Source: Mycolicibacterium llatzerense (GTDB taxonomy: Bacteria > Actinomycetota > Actinomycetes > Mycobacteriales > Mycobacteriaceae). From it: a DNA stretch of 64,000 nt. This document shows, in pieces, positions 35,881 through 44,839 of the stretch (its first letter is position 1; every line of letters starts with the position of its first letter). Both the position numbers and the translations under genes were made by a program. The notes under the pieces were generated by a model that saw only the letters and a list, made by a program, of their open reading frames with translations, made no database searches and had not been told where the DNA came from. The stretch spans positions 1 to 64,000 of the forward strand of contig NZ_JXST01000029.1 of assembly GCF_000878195.1 (NCBI RefSeq), in the 5' to 3' direction.

Positions 35881-37011
35881 GTGACCGACATTGCACCGTT
35901 TCAGATCGCCGTGCCCGACGAGGTGCTGGACGACCTGCGCCACCGGCTGGCCAACACCCGCTGGCCGGAAGCCGAGTGCGTCGACGACTGGAGCCAGGGC
36001 ATCCCGCTGAGCTACACCCGCGAGCTGGCCGACTACTGGGCCAATGGCTACGACTGGCGGGCCCGTGAGGCCGCGCTCAATCGGTTCGACCAGTACGTCA
36101 CCGAAATCGACGGCTTGGACATCCATTTCATTCATCAACGGTCCCGGCACGCCGACGCCCTGCCGCTGCTCATCACGCACGGCTGGCCCGGCTCGATCGC
36201 CGAATTCCAGAAGATCATCGAACCGCTGACGAATCCGACGGCGCACGGCGGCCGCGCCGAGGACGCCTTCCACGTGGTGTGTCCCTCGCTGCCCGGTTAC
36301 GGGTTCTCCGGCAAGCCAGCTGCCACCGGCTGGGACGTCGAACGGACCGCGCGCGCGTGGGAAGAACTGATGGTGCGCCTCGGCTACACCCGGTACGGCG
36401 CCCAGGGCGGCGACTGGGGTGCCGCGGTGACCACTCAGATCGGGCGAAACGTCGGACACTGCATCGCGATTCACCTCAACATGCCGATGGGTCGTCCCGC
36501 GGCCGGCACCACGGAGTTCACCGCCGAGGAGCAATCCGCGCTCGCGGCGCTGAAGCACTACCAGGACCAGGACTCGGGCTACGCCAAGCAGCAGTCCACC
36601 CGCCCGCAGACCATCGGCTACGGCTTGGTCGACTCACCGGTGGGGCAATTGGCGTGGATCGTGGAGAAGTTCTGGTCCTGGACCGACCACGACGGCAACG
36701 TGGAGAGCGCGCTGAGCCGCGACGAGATGCTCGACGACGTGATGATCTACTGGGCCACCGCCACGGCGGCGTCGTCAGCCCGGATGTACTGGGAAAGCTT
36801 CCGCGTCTTCGGTGGCGGCTCGAAAGTGGAGCTGCCCACCGGCATCGCGTCGTTCCCGAAAGAGATTCTGCGGGCACCGCGGTCGTGGTGCGAGACCGGG
36901 TACAACGTCACCCACTGGACCACCATGGCGCGCGGCGGTCACTTCGCCGCCTTCGAGCAGCCCGAGCTTTTCGTCGACGACGTGCGGGCGTTCTTCGCGA
37001 CGGTGCGCTGA
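35881..37011 (+). CDS. Epoxide hydrolase-family alpha/beta hydrolase
   Basis: A 376-residue epoxide hydrolase with the N-terminal EHN domain (about residues 1-110: FQIAVPDEVLDDLRHRLANT) followed by the alpha/beta-hydrolase core. HGWPGSIAEF forms the oxyanion-hole region, GGDWGAAV holds the nucleophilic aspartate, and the histidine is in ARGGHFAAFEQP. The expected length is present. GTG 35881 is preferred to TTG 35875. It is the last gene in the mmsA-lutABC run and convergent with the NCS1 gene. The substrate is unknown, and its link to the upstream pathway is unproven. Confidence 0.9.
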   Translation: MTDIAPFQIAVPDEVLDDLRHRLANTRWPEAECVDDWSQGIPLSYTRELADYWANGYDWRAREAALNRFDQYVTEIDGLDIHFIHQRSRHADALPLLITHGWPGSIAEFQKIIEPLTNPTAHGGRAEDAFHVVCPSLPGYGFSGKPAATGWDVERTARAWEELMVRLGYTRYGAQGGDWGAAVTTQIGRNVGHCIAIHLNMPMGRPAAGTTEFTAEEQSALAALKHYQDQDSGYAKQQSTRPQTIGYGLVDSPVGQLAWIVEKFWSWTDHDGNVESALSRDEMLDDVMIYWATATAASSARMYWESFRVFGGGSKVELPTGIASFPKEILRAPRSWCETGYNVTHWTTMARGGHFAAFEQPELFVDDVRAFFATVR

Positions 37012-37012
37012 G

Positions 37013-38389
37013 TCACGCTGCCCGGAAGCGTCGATATCCCCCGTAGATCACCAACGCGACGAAGAAGTTCACGAAGTAGGCGACGTCGGCGCCATGCCAC
37101 GCAACGGCGACAGGTCCTTGCAGCAGCGTGGTGTTCATGAATGGGATCGCGGCACCGTAGGCCACGACGAACGCGACCAAGGCGGCGACTGCGTCGCGCC
37201 GCGGCGTCGTCTCCGCGGCCGGGTCCACGGTCTGCCGGCCACGGCTGCGGCGGCGCCAGTCGATGATCACGATGGCCGCGAAGGCCGGAATCCAGTAGCT
37301 GATCAGCAGCAGCACATTGGTGAATCGCGTTGCGGTGTCGCCGGTGTGGAGCCACAGGATCAGCCCGAACGCCAGCGCCGTCACCACCAGTGACGAGATC
37401 GGGCGCCGCACCCGCACGCCCAGCGTCTGCAAGGCCAGGGATCCGCTGTAGTCGTTCATCACGCCCGAGCCGACCGACGCCAGGGCGATGATCAGCAGCG
37501 CGACAGCCCCCAGTGCTCCCCCGCCCATCACCGACCGCACACCCTCGGCGGTCTGGTCGGTGATCAGGCTCCCCGCGGCGATGCCGATGGTCTCGACGAA
37601 GACGTACGCAGCAGCCAGTCCGGCGAAGCTGAATCCGAACACCTTGCGCGGCGCGGAGTCCACGGGGAGGTAGCGGCTGAAGTCGGCGGCATAGCTGGCC
37701 CAGGACACCGCGAGGCTCAGCGCGATGGTCACTGCCAGCACGAAGGCCCCGGTCAGGTCCGCGCCGTGCGCGGTCGGCGGCGTCACGACCTGATGCCCAC
37801 CAACGAGTTTGACGGCGAACACCACGAACGTCGCGAACAACACCACGGTGAGCACGGCCTGCAACCGGTGGATCAACTCGTAACCGATGAAGCCGACCGC
37901 GCCCTGCACGCCCAGCACGATCAGCACCGCCACCCAGAATGGGATACCCAGCAGCACCGCCAGCGCCTCGCCGCCGAACAGGCCGACCAGCGCGTCCCAC
38001 GCCACCGACGAGAGCCATTGCAGGACAGCCGGAACCGCGATCAGACCGCCGAAAGCCATGCGCGCGCCGGGCAATTGCGCAGTACCGGTGCGCGGGCCGA
38101 GCGTGGACAGGTAGCCGACCACCAGTGAGCCGAGGACCGTGCCGACGATCATCGCCAGCAGAGCCAGCCAGAAGCCCAGGCCCAGCGCACCGATCATCGC
38201 GCCGGTGAAGACACACGTCATGTTGATCTGCGGGGCGAACCAGACCGTGAACAGCCGGCCCGGGGTGCCGTACCGGCGGTCTGCCGGAACCGGCGCGATG
38301 CCATGGGTTTCCACCGACATGTCCCCGGCACGGCTGGGGGTGCGGCCGGTGAACGGTGCGGCGGTGAGCGCGGTGGCCGGTGGCGTCAT
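37013..38389 (-). CDS. NCS1-family purine/cytosine-type permease
   Basis: A polytopic membrane protein of about 458 residues with 12 hydrophobic segments. It has the NCS1 pattern VETHGIAPVPADRRYGTP before the first helix and WFAPQINMTCVFTGAMIGALG in the first. NCS1 proteins import nucleobases, allantoin or hydantoins with a cation. ATG 38389 lies 4 bases after the EamA stop; ATG 38320, just before the conserved region, is the alternative. It is convergent with the mmsA operon. Nucleobase uptake would match a PucR-controlled beta-amino-acid pathway nearby, but that link is inferred. Confidence 0.88.
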   Translation of the reverse strand: MTPPATALTAAPFTGRTPSRAGDMSVETHGIAPVPADRRYGTPGRLFTVWFAPQINMTCVFTGAMIGALGLGFWLALLAMIVGTVLGSLVVGYLSTLGPRTGTAQLPGARMAFGGLIAVPAVLQWLSSVAWDALVGLFGGEALAVLLGIPFWVAVLIVLGVQGAVGFIGYELIHRLQAVLTVVLFATFVVFAVKLVGGHQVVTPPTAHGADLTGAFVLAVTIALSLAVSWASYAADFSRYLPVDSAPRKVFGFSFAGLAAAYVFVETIGIAAGSLITDQTAEGVRSVMGGGALGAVALLIIALASVGSGVMNDYSGSLALQTLGVRVRRPISSLVVTALAFGLILWLHTGDTATRFTNVLLLISYWIPAFAAIVIIDWRRRSRGRQTVDPAAETTPRRDAVAALVAFVVAYGAAIPFMNTTLLQGPVAVAWHGADVAYFVNFFVALVIYGGYRRFRAA

Positions 38390-38393
38390 ACCC

Positions 38394-39278
38394 CTATTCG
38401 ACCACGAGCGCCGGTTCCCGATGGCCAGCCTCGGCTGCGGGTCGGGCGCCGGCGCGCGCGGCACCGATACCGGCCAGCACGACGAGTGCGATTCCGGCGA
38501 GGGCGGGCAGCCCCGGCACCTGATGCAGGATGAGCAGCCCCAGCATCATGGCGAACGCGGGCTCGAGGCTCATCAGCGTGCCGAAGGCTGCCGCGGTGAG
38601 GCGGCGCAGGGCCAGCATCTCCAAGGTGAATGGGATCGCCGGCAGCAGGATGGCCAGGCCCAGACCGGCCAGCAGCAGGTGCGGCGTCAGGTGCCCGATG
38701 ACCGACGGACCGGCCACCATGGTGACCACCAGCCCGGCGACCGGCATGGACACCGCAAGACCGGTGATGCCGGTGACCTCGTCACCCACGCGCTGGGTCA
38801 GCAGGATGTAGGCGGCCAGGCAGACCGCCGATGCGAGCGCGGCCAGCACGCCCACCGGGTCGACGGCAGCCGCCCACGGTTCGGTCAGCAGCACGACGCC
38901 GGTGCCGGCCATCGCCGGGAACAGCCACCGCCCGCGTCCACGCCCCTTCATCACCGCAATGACAAGGGGGCCAAGGTATTCCAGGGCACTGGCCGTGCCG
39001 AGCGGGATTCGGGACACCGCCACCATGAACAGCAGGGTGAATCCGGCGGTGGTGATTCCCAGCAGGACGCAGGACACGAACGCCGATCGGGTGAACGACG
39101 CCGGCCGTGGTCGGACGAACAGCAGCATCAACACGCCGGCCCAGGCCAGGCGGAGCCAGGCCACACCGGCCGGGCCGATACCGTCCATCAGCTTGACCGC
39201 GAGAGCAGCACCCAGCTGCACCGACATCATGGACGCGACGGTCATGAGTGCGCCGTTGCGCGCCGCTGCGGTGGTCAT
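38394..39278 (-). CDS. EamA-family (RhtA-like) exporter
   Basis: A 294-residue membrane protein with ten hydrophobic segments forming two EamA repeats, like the RhtA threonine/homoserine exporter (SVQLGAALAVKLMDGIGPAG at the start; TLMSLEPAFAMMLGLLIL in the second repeat). It probably exports an amino acid or other small metabolite. It is the upstream partner of the NCS1 gene, 4 bases away. The promoter region carries a strong 25-base dyad at 39308-39332. ATG 39278 has no obvious ribosome binding site, so a short or leaderless transcript is possible. Confidence 0.88.
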   Translation of the reverse strand: MTTAAARNGALMTVASMMSVQLGAALAVKLMDGIGPAGVAWLRLAWAGVLMLLFVRPRPASFTRSAFVSCVLLGITTAGFTLLFMVAVSRIPLGTASALEYLGPLVIAVMKGRGRGRWLFPAMAGTGVVLLTEPWAAAVDPVGVLAALASAVCLAAYILLTQRVGDEVTGITGLAVSMPVAGLVVTMVAGPSVIGHLTPHLLLAGLGLAILLPAIPFTLEMLALRRLTAAAFGTLMSLEPAFAMMLGLLILHQVPGLPALAGIALVVLAGIGAARAGARPAAEAGHREPALVVE

Positions 39279-39307
39279 CGTTGTATTGAACGGGAGCCAG
39301 AACGTTC

Positions 39308-39332
39308 ATGTCCACGTGATAATCGTGGACAT
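39308..39332. promoter_or_regulatory. Dyad ATGTCCACG/CGTGGACAT upstream of the EamA gene
   Basis: Perfect 9-base arms with a 7-base spacer lie 30 bases upstream of the EamA start. Each arm is flanked by CGTTC copies at 39303 and 39335. The size suits a GntR, TetR or MarR-type operator, but no such gene adjoins it. Confidence 0.6.
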
Positions 39333-39362
39333 ATCGTTCGCAAATCGTGAACGGACCTGAGG

Positions 39363-40184
39363 CTACAGCTCGCGCCGAATCCGGTCGGGGAACCGGCTGT
39401 GGCCGAAGTCGATCTGCGCGCCCGGGTTACTGACTGCCGTGGTCAGCCCGGTGCCGAACGGCCCGGCGCTGTCGTACAGCGTGGTGGTGCCGACCGCGAT
39501 GCCGTCGGCCGCCCAGTGCGAATCAGCCTCGGCACCCACCCAGGTGTCCCGCGGCAACCGGGACAACGCCACGGTGAGGTCGCCATTGATGTATCCGACG
39601 CCTGCGGTGCCCAGATTGGTCACCAGGCTGGTGCCCTCGGCCGCCATCGCGGCCCGCACGAACGGCGTGTTGATCTGGCCCTCGATGACGTCGATGGACC
39701 GGTTGACGTAGCGCTTGCGACTGGTGTTCTGGTGCTCGGCGATGGCCCGCGTCCAGCCGACGGCGTCGCTATTCATGTAGGGCGGCAGGTCGTCGTCGAT
39801 CACCGCGGGCGGCTCGAAATCGGTTGCGCGGAACCATTCCTCACCTGGCGGCGCCGCGGCGAGCCGATACTGCACGAGCGTCGCCCGGGCGACGGTGACG
39901 CCGTCCTGCACCACATCGCACTCGGAATTGCGCACCCGGCGCCCGTCGCGCACCAACTTCACCACGGTCGTGGTCGGCACCCCGCGCGCGGCCCGGAACA
40001 GGTCCACGGTGAGCCGGGCCGGCAGGAAGTCAGGCAAGCCGAACGCGACCTCGAGCGCATGGGCAGCCAGGCCGACCACCGCCGGGCCGTTGAGGTGGTC
40101 TTCACCCCACAGGCTTTGGGCGAATCGGGTCGGCTGAACCCGATCAGCGTCGATCGGGGTGAAGTGCGCAGGACGTGCGGTCAT
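39363..40184 (-). CDS. Thioesterase-family protein (acyl-CoA thioesterase-like)
   Basis: A 273-residue protein that appears to contain two hotdog-fold halves. The first includes ARLTVDLFRAARGVPTTT and GVTVARATLVQYRL, the second NLGTAGVGYINGDLTVALSR. This fits the actinobacterial thioesterase-family proteins related to acyl-CoA thioesterase II. It probably hydrolyses an acyl-CoA in the cytosol. ATG 40184 is chosen; ATG 40202 in the same frame is possible and neither has a clear ribosome binding site. It is divergent from a LysR gene across an 85-base spacer, so LysR control is likely. Confidence 0.8.
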   Translation of the reverse strand: MTARPAHFTPIDADRVQPTRFAQSLWGEDHLNGPAVVGLAAHALEVAFGLPDFLPARLTVDLFRAARGVPTTTVVKLVRDGRRVRNSECDVVQDGVTVARATLVQYRLAAAPPGEEWFRATDFEPPAVIDDDLPPYMNSDAVGWTRAIAEHQNTSRKRYVNRSIDVIEGQINTPFVRAAMAAEGTSLVTNLGTAGVGYINGDLTVALSRLPRDTWVGAEADSHWAADGIAVGTTTLYDSAGPFGTGLTTAVSNPGAQIDFGHSRFPDRIRREL

Positions 40185-40243
40185 TTTCGGATCGTCGCAC
40201 ATTGGCTAAATATTCATAACTTCGGGCCACACCACGCGGAACC

Positions 40244-40260
40244 GTCCAGATTTCCTGGAC
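40244..40260. promoter_or_regulatory. Candidate LysR box GTCCAG-ATTTC-CTGGAC
   Basis: A perfect 6-base dyad with a 5-base spacer, 9 bases upstream of the lysR start and inside the divergent spacer with the thioesterase gene. The outer TCC and GGA are placed much like a LysR T-Nx-A box, although the spacing is not the canonical eleven bases. Confidence 0.5.
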
Positions 40261-40269
40261 AATAGTTAG

Positions 40270-41193
40270 ATGGACACCCGCCGGCTCCGCCTCTTGCTGG
40301 CCTTGTCGCGCCTCGGGTCGATGCGGGCCGTCGCCGAGAACCTCAATCTGACGACGTCGACGGTGTCGCAACAGATCGCCGCCCTGGCCAAGGAAGCCGG
40401 CACGCAGCTGATCGAGCCGGAGGGCCGCCGCGTCAGGCTGACCCCGGCCGGACAACGCCTGGCCGACCATGCGGTGACGATCCTGGCGGCCGTCGACGCG
40501 GCGCGCCTGGACCTCGATTCCGGCGCCGAACCCGTCGGCACCCTGCGGATCGGCGGATTCGCGACCGGCATCCGCGTCTCGCTGCTGCCGATCCTGGCCG
40601 AGCTGACCCGCGAGCATCCCGGAATCGACGTCGCGATAAGCGAATACGAGCCCATCGAGGCGTTCGCGTTGCTGACCAACGACGACCTGGACCTGGCCCT
40701 GACCTACGACTACAACCTGGCCCCGGCCTCGCCCAGTCCGCTGCTGGAAGGCTTTGCGCTGTGGTCGATTCCGTGGGGCCTTGGGCTGCGGGCCGACGAG
40801 GCGAACGGCCCCGCCGAACTGTCCGAGTACGCGGACCGGACCTGGATCGTCAACTCCCGCAACACCGCTGACGAGGACGCTGTCCGCACCTTGGGTGCGC
40901 TGAGCGGATTCACCCCGCGCATCGCCCACCAGATCGACAGCCTGGAGCTGGTCGAGGACCTGATCGTCGCCGGCTACGGCGTCGGGCTGCTGCCGCTGGA
41001 GCGGCCCACCAGCGCGGGCATCAAGGTCGTCCCCTTGGCCGGGCCGACGGTGATCCACACCGCCTATGCCGTCACCCGCAAGGGCCGCACCAATTGGCCG
41101 CCGCTGCGGGCGGTGCTCGACCGGTTGCGACCGGGCGACGGGCCGGTGCCGCTGCCGACGTGGCCTCGTCCCGAGGCGGTCGGCATCGAATGA
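40270..41193 (+). CDS. LysR-family transcriptional regulator
   Basis: A 307-residue LysR regulator. The N-terminal winged HTH (residues 3-60: SMRAVAENLNLTTSTVSQQI) is followed by a LysR substrate domain with LRIGGFATGIRVSLLPILAEL near residue 95. The effector is unknown. It is divergent from the thioesterase gene and followed 29 bases later by the secreted beta-lactamase-like gene on the same strand. ATG 40270 gives the standard LysR length. Confidence 0.92.
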   Translation: MDTRRLRLLLALSRLGSMRAVAENLNLTTSTVSQQIAALAKEAGTQLIEPEGRRVRLTPAGQRLADHAVTILAAVDAARLDLDSGAEPVGTLRIGGFATGIRVSLLPILAELTREHPGIDVAISEYEPIEAFALLTNDDLDLALTYDYNLAPASPSPLLEGFALWSIPWGLGLRADEANGPAELSEYADRTWIVNSRNTADEDAVRTLGALSGFTPRIAHQIDSLELVEDLIVAGYGVGLLPLERPTSAGIKVVPLAGPTVIHTAYAVTRKGRTNWPPLRAVLDRLRPGDGPVPLPTWPRPEAVGIE

Positions 41194-41222
41194 GACTGAC
41201 CGAGATCTGGGAGGCTACCGGC

Positions 41223-42032
41223 GTGAAACTGATCAGGGCCGTACTGGTCGCGGCACTGCTGGCCGGGCCCGCACTGCCCACCGCGCGGGCCGAATGCACT
41301 GCCGCCTGCGATGCCCAACAACGCGTCGCGGCAGCAGACGCCTACCTGTCGACCCGGCCGGGCACCGTCGGCTACGTGCTGCGCGACCGCAAAACCGGTG
41401 CGGTGTATCGCAATTCGCACGCCGGGGACATGGTCTGGACCGCTTCGACCATCAAGCTCGGCATCGTGGTGGATCTGTTCGCCCGGCAGAGCGCCGGCCT
41501 GCTGCGGCTCACCGACAACGACGTCGCCCTCATGGGCAAGATGCTTCACACGTCCGACAACGATGCCGCCGATACCCTGTGGACCCGGTACGGCGGACCG
41601 GACCACACCATCTTCAACAACGACTTCCCGCATTTCGGCATGACCCGGGTACAACCGCAACGCGGATTCGGAGACATGTTCCCCTACTGGGGTTTTCAGA
41701 AGTCGACCACCGACGACCTGGACCAGATGGTCAACTACATGCTGACCCGGCTGCGGCCCAACGAAACCGCGTGGATCGTGAGCGCCATGCAGAACGTCGA
41801 CCCCATTCAGCAGTGGGGTGTCTGGGGCGCCGGCCCGAACATGGCGCCCGGCAACAAAGACGGCTGGTCCGACGAGCAAGGCGGCTGGGTGACCAACACC
41901 GTCGGTTTCGCCGGGCCAGGACAACGTTTCACCCTGGCTGTCATGAATGCGCTGAACGGCGCCGGCGGCAACGCCGATGGCCAGGCGACCACTACGCGCT
42001 TAAGCCAGATATTGCTGGCCGGTCGGCAGTAG
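41223..42032 (+). CDS. Secreted class A beta-lactamase-like serine hydrolase
   Basis: A 269-residue exported protein. A cleavable signal peptide (VLVAALLAGPALPTARA, cut near residue 23) precedes a penicillin-binding/beta-lactamase-like domain with the SxxK motif S75-T-I-K78 and an SDN motif at 111-113. A clear KTG box is not seen; WVTNTVGFAG is in the expected region. It may be a beta-lactamase, a carboxypeptidase-like enzyme or an inactive relative. GTG 41223 with GGGAGG upstream is preferred over the in-frame ATG 41190, which overlaps the lysR stop but would spoil the signal peptide. Confidence 0.85.
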   Translation: MKLIRAVLVAALLAGPALPTARAECTAACDAQQRVAAADAYLSTRPGTVGYVLRDRKTGAVYRNSHAGDMVWTASTIKLGIVVDLFARQSAGLLRLTDNDVALMGKMLHTSDNDAADTLWTRYGGPDHTIFNNDFPHFGMTRVQPQRGFGDMFPYWGFQKSTTDDLDQMVNYMLTRLRPNETAWIVSAMQNVDPIQQWGVWGAGPNMAPGNKDGWSDEQGGWVTNTVGFAGPGQRFTLAVMNALNGAGGNADGQATTTRLSQILLAGRQ

Positions 42033-42041
42033 ATTGGCGGC

Positions 42042-42515
42042 ATGACTCACGGCGAGAACTACCCCGCGGCAGGCGCTTACGGCGCACCTACCCCGGTGCA
42101 TCCCGGCGACCTGCTGCCCCGCTTCTTCGCGCGGTTCATCGACGGAATCATCGTCGGAGTGCTGGCCTTCTTCGGCGCATTCTCGATCGGCTCCATGTCC
42201 GACATCATGGTCACCGGCCTGTTCTCCGGGCTGGGGATGTTCCTCTACTTCGTGCTGTTCGAGGTCACCGTGGGCGCCACACCCGGCAAGATGCTGCTGG
42301 GCCTGCACGTGCGTGGGCCCAACGGCATGCCGAAGCCCGACCTCAAGCAGTCGGCCATCCGGAACTCGTTCACCCTGTTGACCATCGTCCCGTGGGTCGG
42401 CGGGCTGCTGGCGTTCATCGCGTACATCTTCATCGCCGTCACCATCAGCTCCAGCCCGTGCAAGCAGGGCCGGCACGACGAACTCGCCGGCGGCACCCAG
42501 GTGGTCAAGAAGTAG
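42042..42515 (+). CDS. RDD-family membrane protein
   Basis: A 157-residue membrane protein with the RDD signature: RFFARFIDGIIVGVLAF in the first helix and ATPGKMLLGLHVRGPNG before the third. The N-terminus is Pro/Gly-rich. RDD proteins are of uncertain role, possibly transport or ion exchange. ATG 42042 lies 9 bases after the beta-lactamase-like gene, so the two are probably co-transcribed. It is convergent with the carboxylesterase gene 19 bases away. Confidence 0.88.
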   Translation: MTHGENYPAAGAYGAPTPVHPGDLLPRFFARFIDGIIVGVLAFFGAFSIGSMSDIMVTGLFSGLGMFLYFVLFEVTVGATPGKMLLGLHVRGPNGMPKPDLKQSAIRNSFTLLTIVPWVGGLLAFIAYIFIAVTISSSPCKQGRHDELAGGTQVVKK

Positions 42516-42534
42516 GCGGCCCGGGCGCCGTCAC

Positions 42535-44046
42535 TCAGCCGTGAACCAGTGAAAAGCCTTCCCAGGCCTGGCGCTGCTCGGCACGGGGATCGAATTCGAC
42601 GCGGGTCTTGCGATCGAACACCAGCACGGCGCGTTCGTCGGCGTCGTACCGCGGCCAGCCCTCGCCGGGGACACCCGTCCGGGCGAACGCGCGCCAGCGG
42701 TTCTGCACGTCATTGCTGATCCGCAGCGCGGACTTACGGTCCATGGCCGCGGTCAGCACAGAACCCAAGGGTGTCCGGTACACGTCGAAGACCGCCAGCA
42801 GTTCGGTGGCGTGCGTAGCCCCCAGACCCGTCCAATGCAGCGCGGGCGGGGCGTAGTCATAGCGGTACGCGTACGTGGGTGCGTGGCGCATGTGCGCGGC
42901 GGCGATCTCCCACGATGCCGTGCCGAATGCGAAGTCGCCGCCGAGTTTGATGCACGCGTCGGCCGACTGTGGATAGCCCGGATAGGCCGCGGTGATGCGG
43001 GCACGCTGCTCCGCCGGGACGTGCGCCAGAATCCGTTCGATCGTCGCCTCAGTGGTGGGCAGCAGCTGCATGAACTTGGTGAACAGACGGCCCTCGTCGG
43101 CATTGCTGCCCACGATCAGCGGCACCTGGTGCGCCCGCCCCTCCCGCATGGCGATCAGCGGATCCTCCGGCAGGAACTCGGTGCCGCATGTCGGTCCGGC
43201 AGGGAAGGCACCCGGCATGTCGACGACGGCGCCGTGGATCACGCGGTCCAGGGCCGCCATCAACTCGGCCGGTCTGGCCGACATCAGGGCGGCGGCACCG
43301 TCACGCTCGCCGGCACCCAACTGCTCGGCGAAGTGCTTTGCGAACTGGGCAGCCGCATCGGGCGAACGCACCATGCCACTGGCCGGGCTCTCCGCAATCG
43401 CTTGGTGGAAAAGGCCTTTCGCCTCCGGCACGGCCAACAGAGTGGCCACGGCATGTGCCCCGGCGCTCTCCCCGAAGATGGTCACGTTGCCCGGGTCCCC
43501 GCCGAACACGGCGATGTTGGCGCGCACCCACTTCAGTGCCGCGACCAGATCGCGCAGGAACAGGTTGTCGTCAAGAGGCTGGTCGGGTGTCGACAGCGCC
43601 GACACATCGAAGCAGCCGAGCGCGCCGAGCCGGTAGTTGGCGGAGACGAAGATGCAGCCGCGGCGGGCCAGTGCGGCCCCGTCGTAGATCGGGGTGGCCG
43701 AGCTGCCGAGGATGTAGCCGCCACCGTGGATGAAGAACATCACGGGCAGCGGCTCGCCGGTGTGCTGCTCGGGCGTCACCACATTGAGGGTCAGGCAGTC
43801 TTCACCCGTGGGTTGGTACTTGCCCACGCTGAGCATGGTGAACTTGCGTTCCTGCGGCGCACAGTAGGTGAAGCCATGGCAGTAGCGCACGCCGCGCCAA
43901 GGCTGCACGGGTTGCGGCGCCCGATAGCGCCACGGCCCCACCGGCGGCCGGGCGTAGGGCACGGAGCGCCAGCGGTGCACACCGTCGCGCGTGAAGCCCT
44001 CGATGGTTCCGCTGTCGATGGTCACGCGGACGGTACGTTCGTGCAT
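42535..44046 (-). CDS. Type B carboxylesterase (para-nitrobenzyl esterase-like)
   Basis: A 503-residue carboxylesterase. The N-terminal motif EDCLTLNVVTP, the oxyanion hole HGGGYILGSS, the nucleophile Ser194 in GESAGAHAV, the acid in GSNADEGRLF and the histidine in GATHATELLAVF form a complete triad. It hydrolyses carboxylic esters of unknown identity. No signal peptide is present. ATG 44046 has no Shine-Dalgarno site, and GATAGT ten bases upstream could be the -10 box of a leaderless transcript. It is divergent from the lipoprotein gene and convergent with the RDD gene. Confidence 0.92.
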   Translation of the reverse strand: MHERTVRVTIDSGTIEGFTRDGVHRWRSVPYARPPVGPWRYRAPQPVQPWRGVRYCHGFTYCAPQERKFTMLSVGKYQPTGEDCLTLNVVTPEQHTGEPLPVMFFIHGGGYILGSSATPIYDGAALARRGCIFVSANYRLGALGCFDVSALSTPDQPLDDNLFLRDLVAALKWVRANIAVFGGDPGNVTIFGESAGAHAVATLLAVPEAKGLFHQAIAESPASGMVRSPDAAAQFAKHFAEQLGAGERDGAAALMSARPAELMAALDRVIHGAVVDMPGAFPAGPTCGTEFLPEDPLIAMREGRAHQVPLIVGSNADEGRLFTKFMQLLPTTEATIERILAHVPAEQRARITAAYPGYPQSADACIKLGGDFAFGTASWEIAAAHMRHAPTYAYRYDYAPPALHWTGLGATHATELLAVFDVYRTPLGSVLTAAMDRKSALRISNDVQNRWRAFARTGVPGEGWPRYDADERAVLVFDRKTRVEFDPRAEQRQAWEGFSLVHG

Positions 44047-44125
44047 AAATGGACACTATCGAAAATCTGTAATCATCGGGGTGCCTGAGCCGCGTGTTGC
44101 GGCAGTGCCGGTTACCCTGGCGGGC

Positions 44126-44824
44126 ATGCGACTTCCCGTAGCCCTCGCGGCATGTGCCCTGGTTGCGGGTTGTTCGGCCGGGTCAGACCAGCACGGACAG
44201 CCCGGCGTGGCGATCTCGGAGCCGTCGCTGTCCGCCGCCGCCCCGTCCAGCCGTGCCGCAGCTCCGACGCCGAAGGCCGCACCTACCACGCCGCCGCCCG
44301 CGGGCGCGCCCGTCGCCGACGTCATCGCCTGGGTGGAGGCCGGCACCCCGACCGACCCGGCCGGATTCCATACCGCCACGCGCGAGGGCACCCCCACGAA
44401 TTTGGGTACCGACATCGCGTTCACCACCGCATCGGGTGCGAACTGCATGACCGACAAGGACTTCAACGGCACGCTGGCGTGCCTGACGCATCTGACCTCC
44501 CCGCCGCCACAGCCGGCCGACACCTACGGCCACTGGGTGGGTGGCTGGGTCGATTTCGAAGGTCCGACCGCGGAAGTCGGTTCGGTGCATGGCGATCCGG
44601 GCCGCTTCTCCGCAGGCACCGGAGCCAAACTGAAAGACGGCCAGAGCCTGCGGTTCGGCGAATACCTGTGCCGCGCCGACGCGACCGGACCCGTGTGCGT
44701 GAACTACGCGCGCCGCACGGCGATCCGGTTCAGCAACGCCGGCATCCAGACCTTCGGTTGTCTGACACCGGTCCTCCCGGCGCCGGAAGGCGTCGGCCTG
44801 AAGTTCGCCTGCACGACCGCCTGA
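44126..44824 (+). CDS. Putative lipoprotein
   Basis: A 232-residue exported protein. A lipobox VAGC with lipidated Cys16 is followed by a Ser/Ala/Pro/Thr-rich low-complexity linker (about residues 28-65) and then a domain with four cysteines (NCMTDKDF, LACLTH, LCRAD, GCLTPV) that could form disulfides. No named family is recognised; similar lipoproteins occur throughout mycobacteria. ATG 44126 is fixed by the signal peptide although the frame is open further upstream. It stands alone, divergent from the carboxylesterase and followed by the fadD remnant on the other strand. Confidence 0.82.
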   Translation: MRLPVALAACALVAGCSAGSDQHGQPGVAISEPSLSAAAPSSRAAAPTPKAAPTTPPPAGAPVADVIAWVEAGTPTDPAGFHTATREGTPTNLGTDIAFTTASGANCMTDKDFNGTLACLTHLTSPPPQPADTYGHWVGGWVDFEGPTAEVGSVHGDPGRFSAGTGAKLKDGQSLRFGEYLCRADATGPVCVNYARRTAIRFSNAGIQTFGCLTPVLPAPEGVGLKFACTTA

Positions 44825-44839
44825 TCCGGGGCCGCGCGG

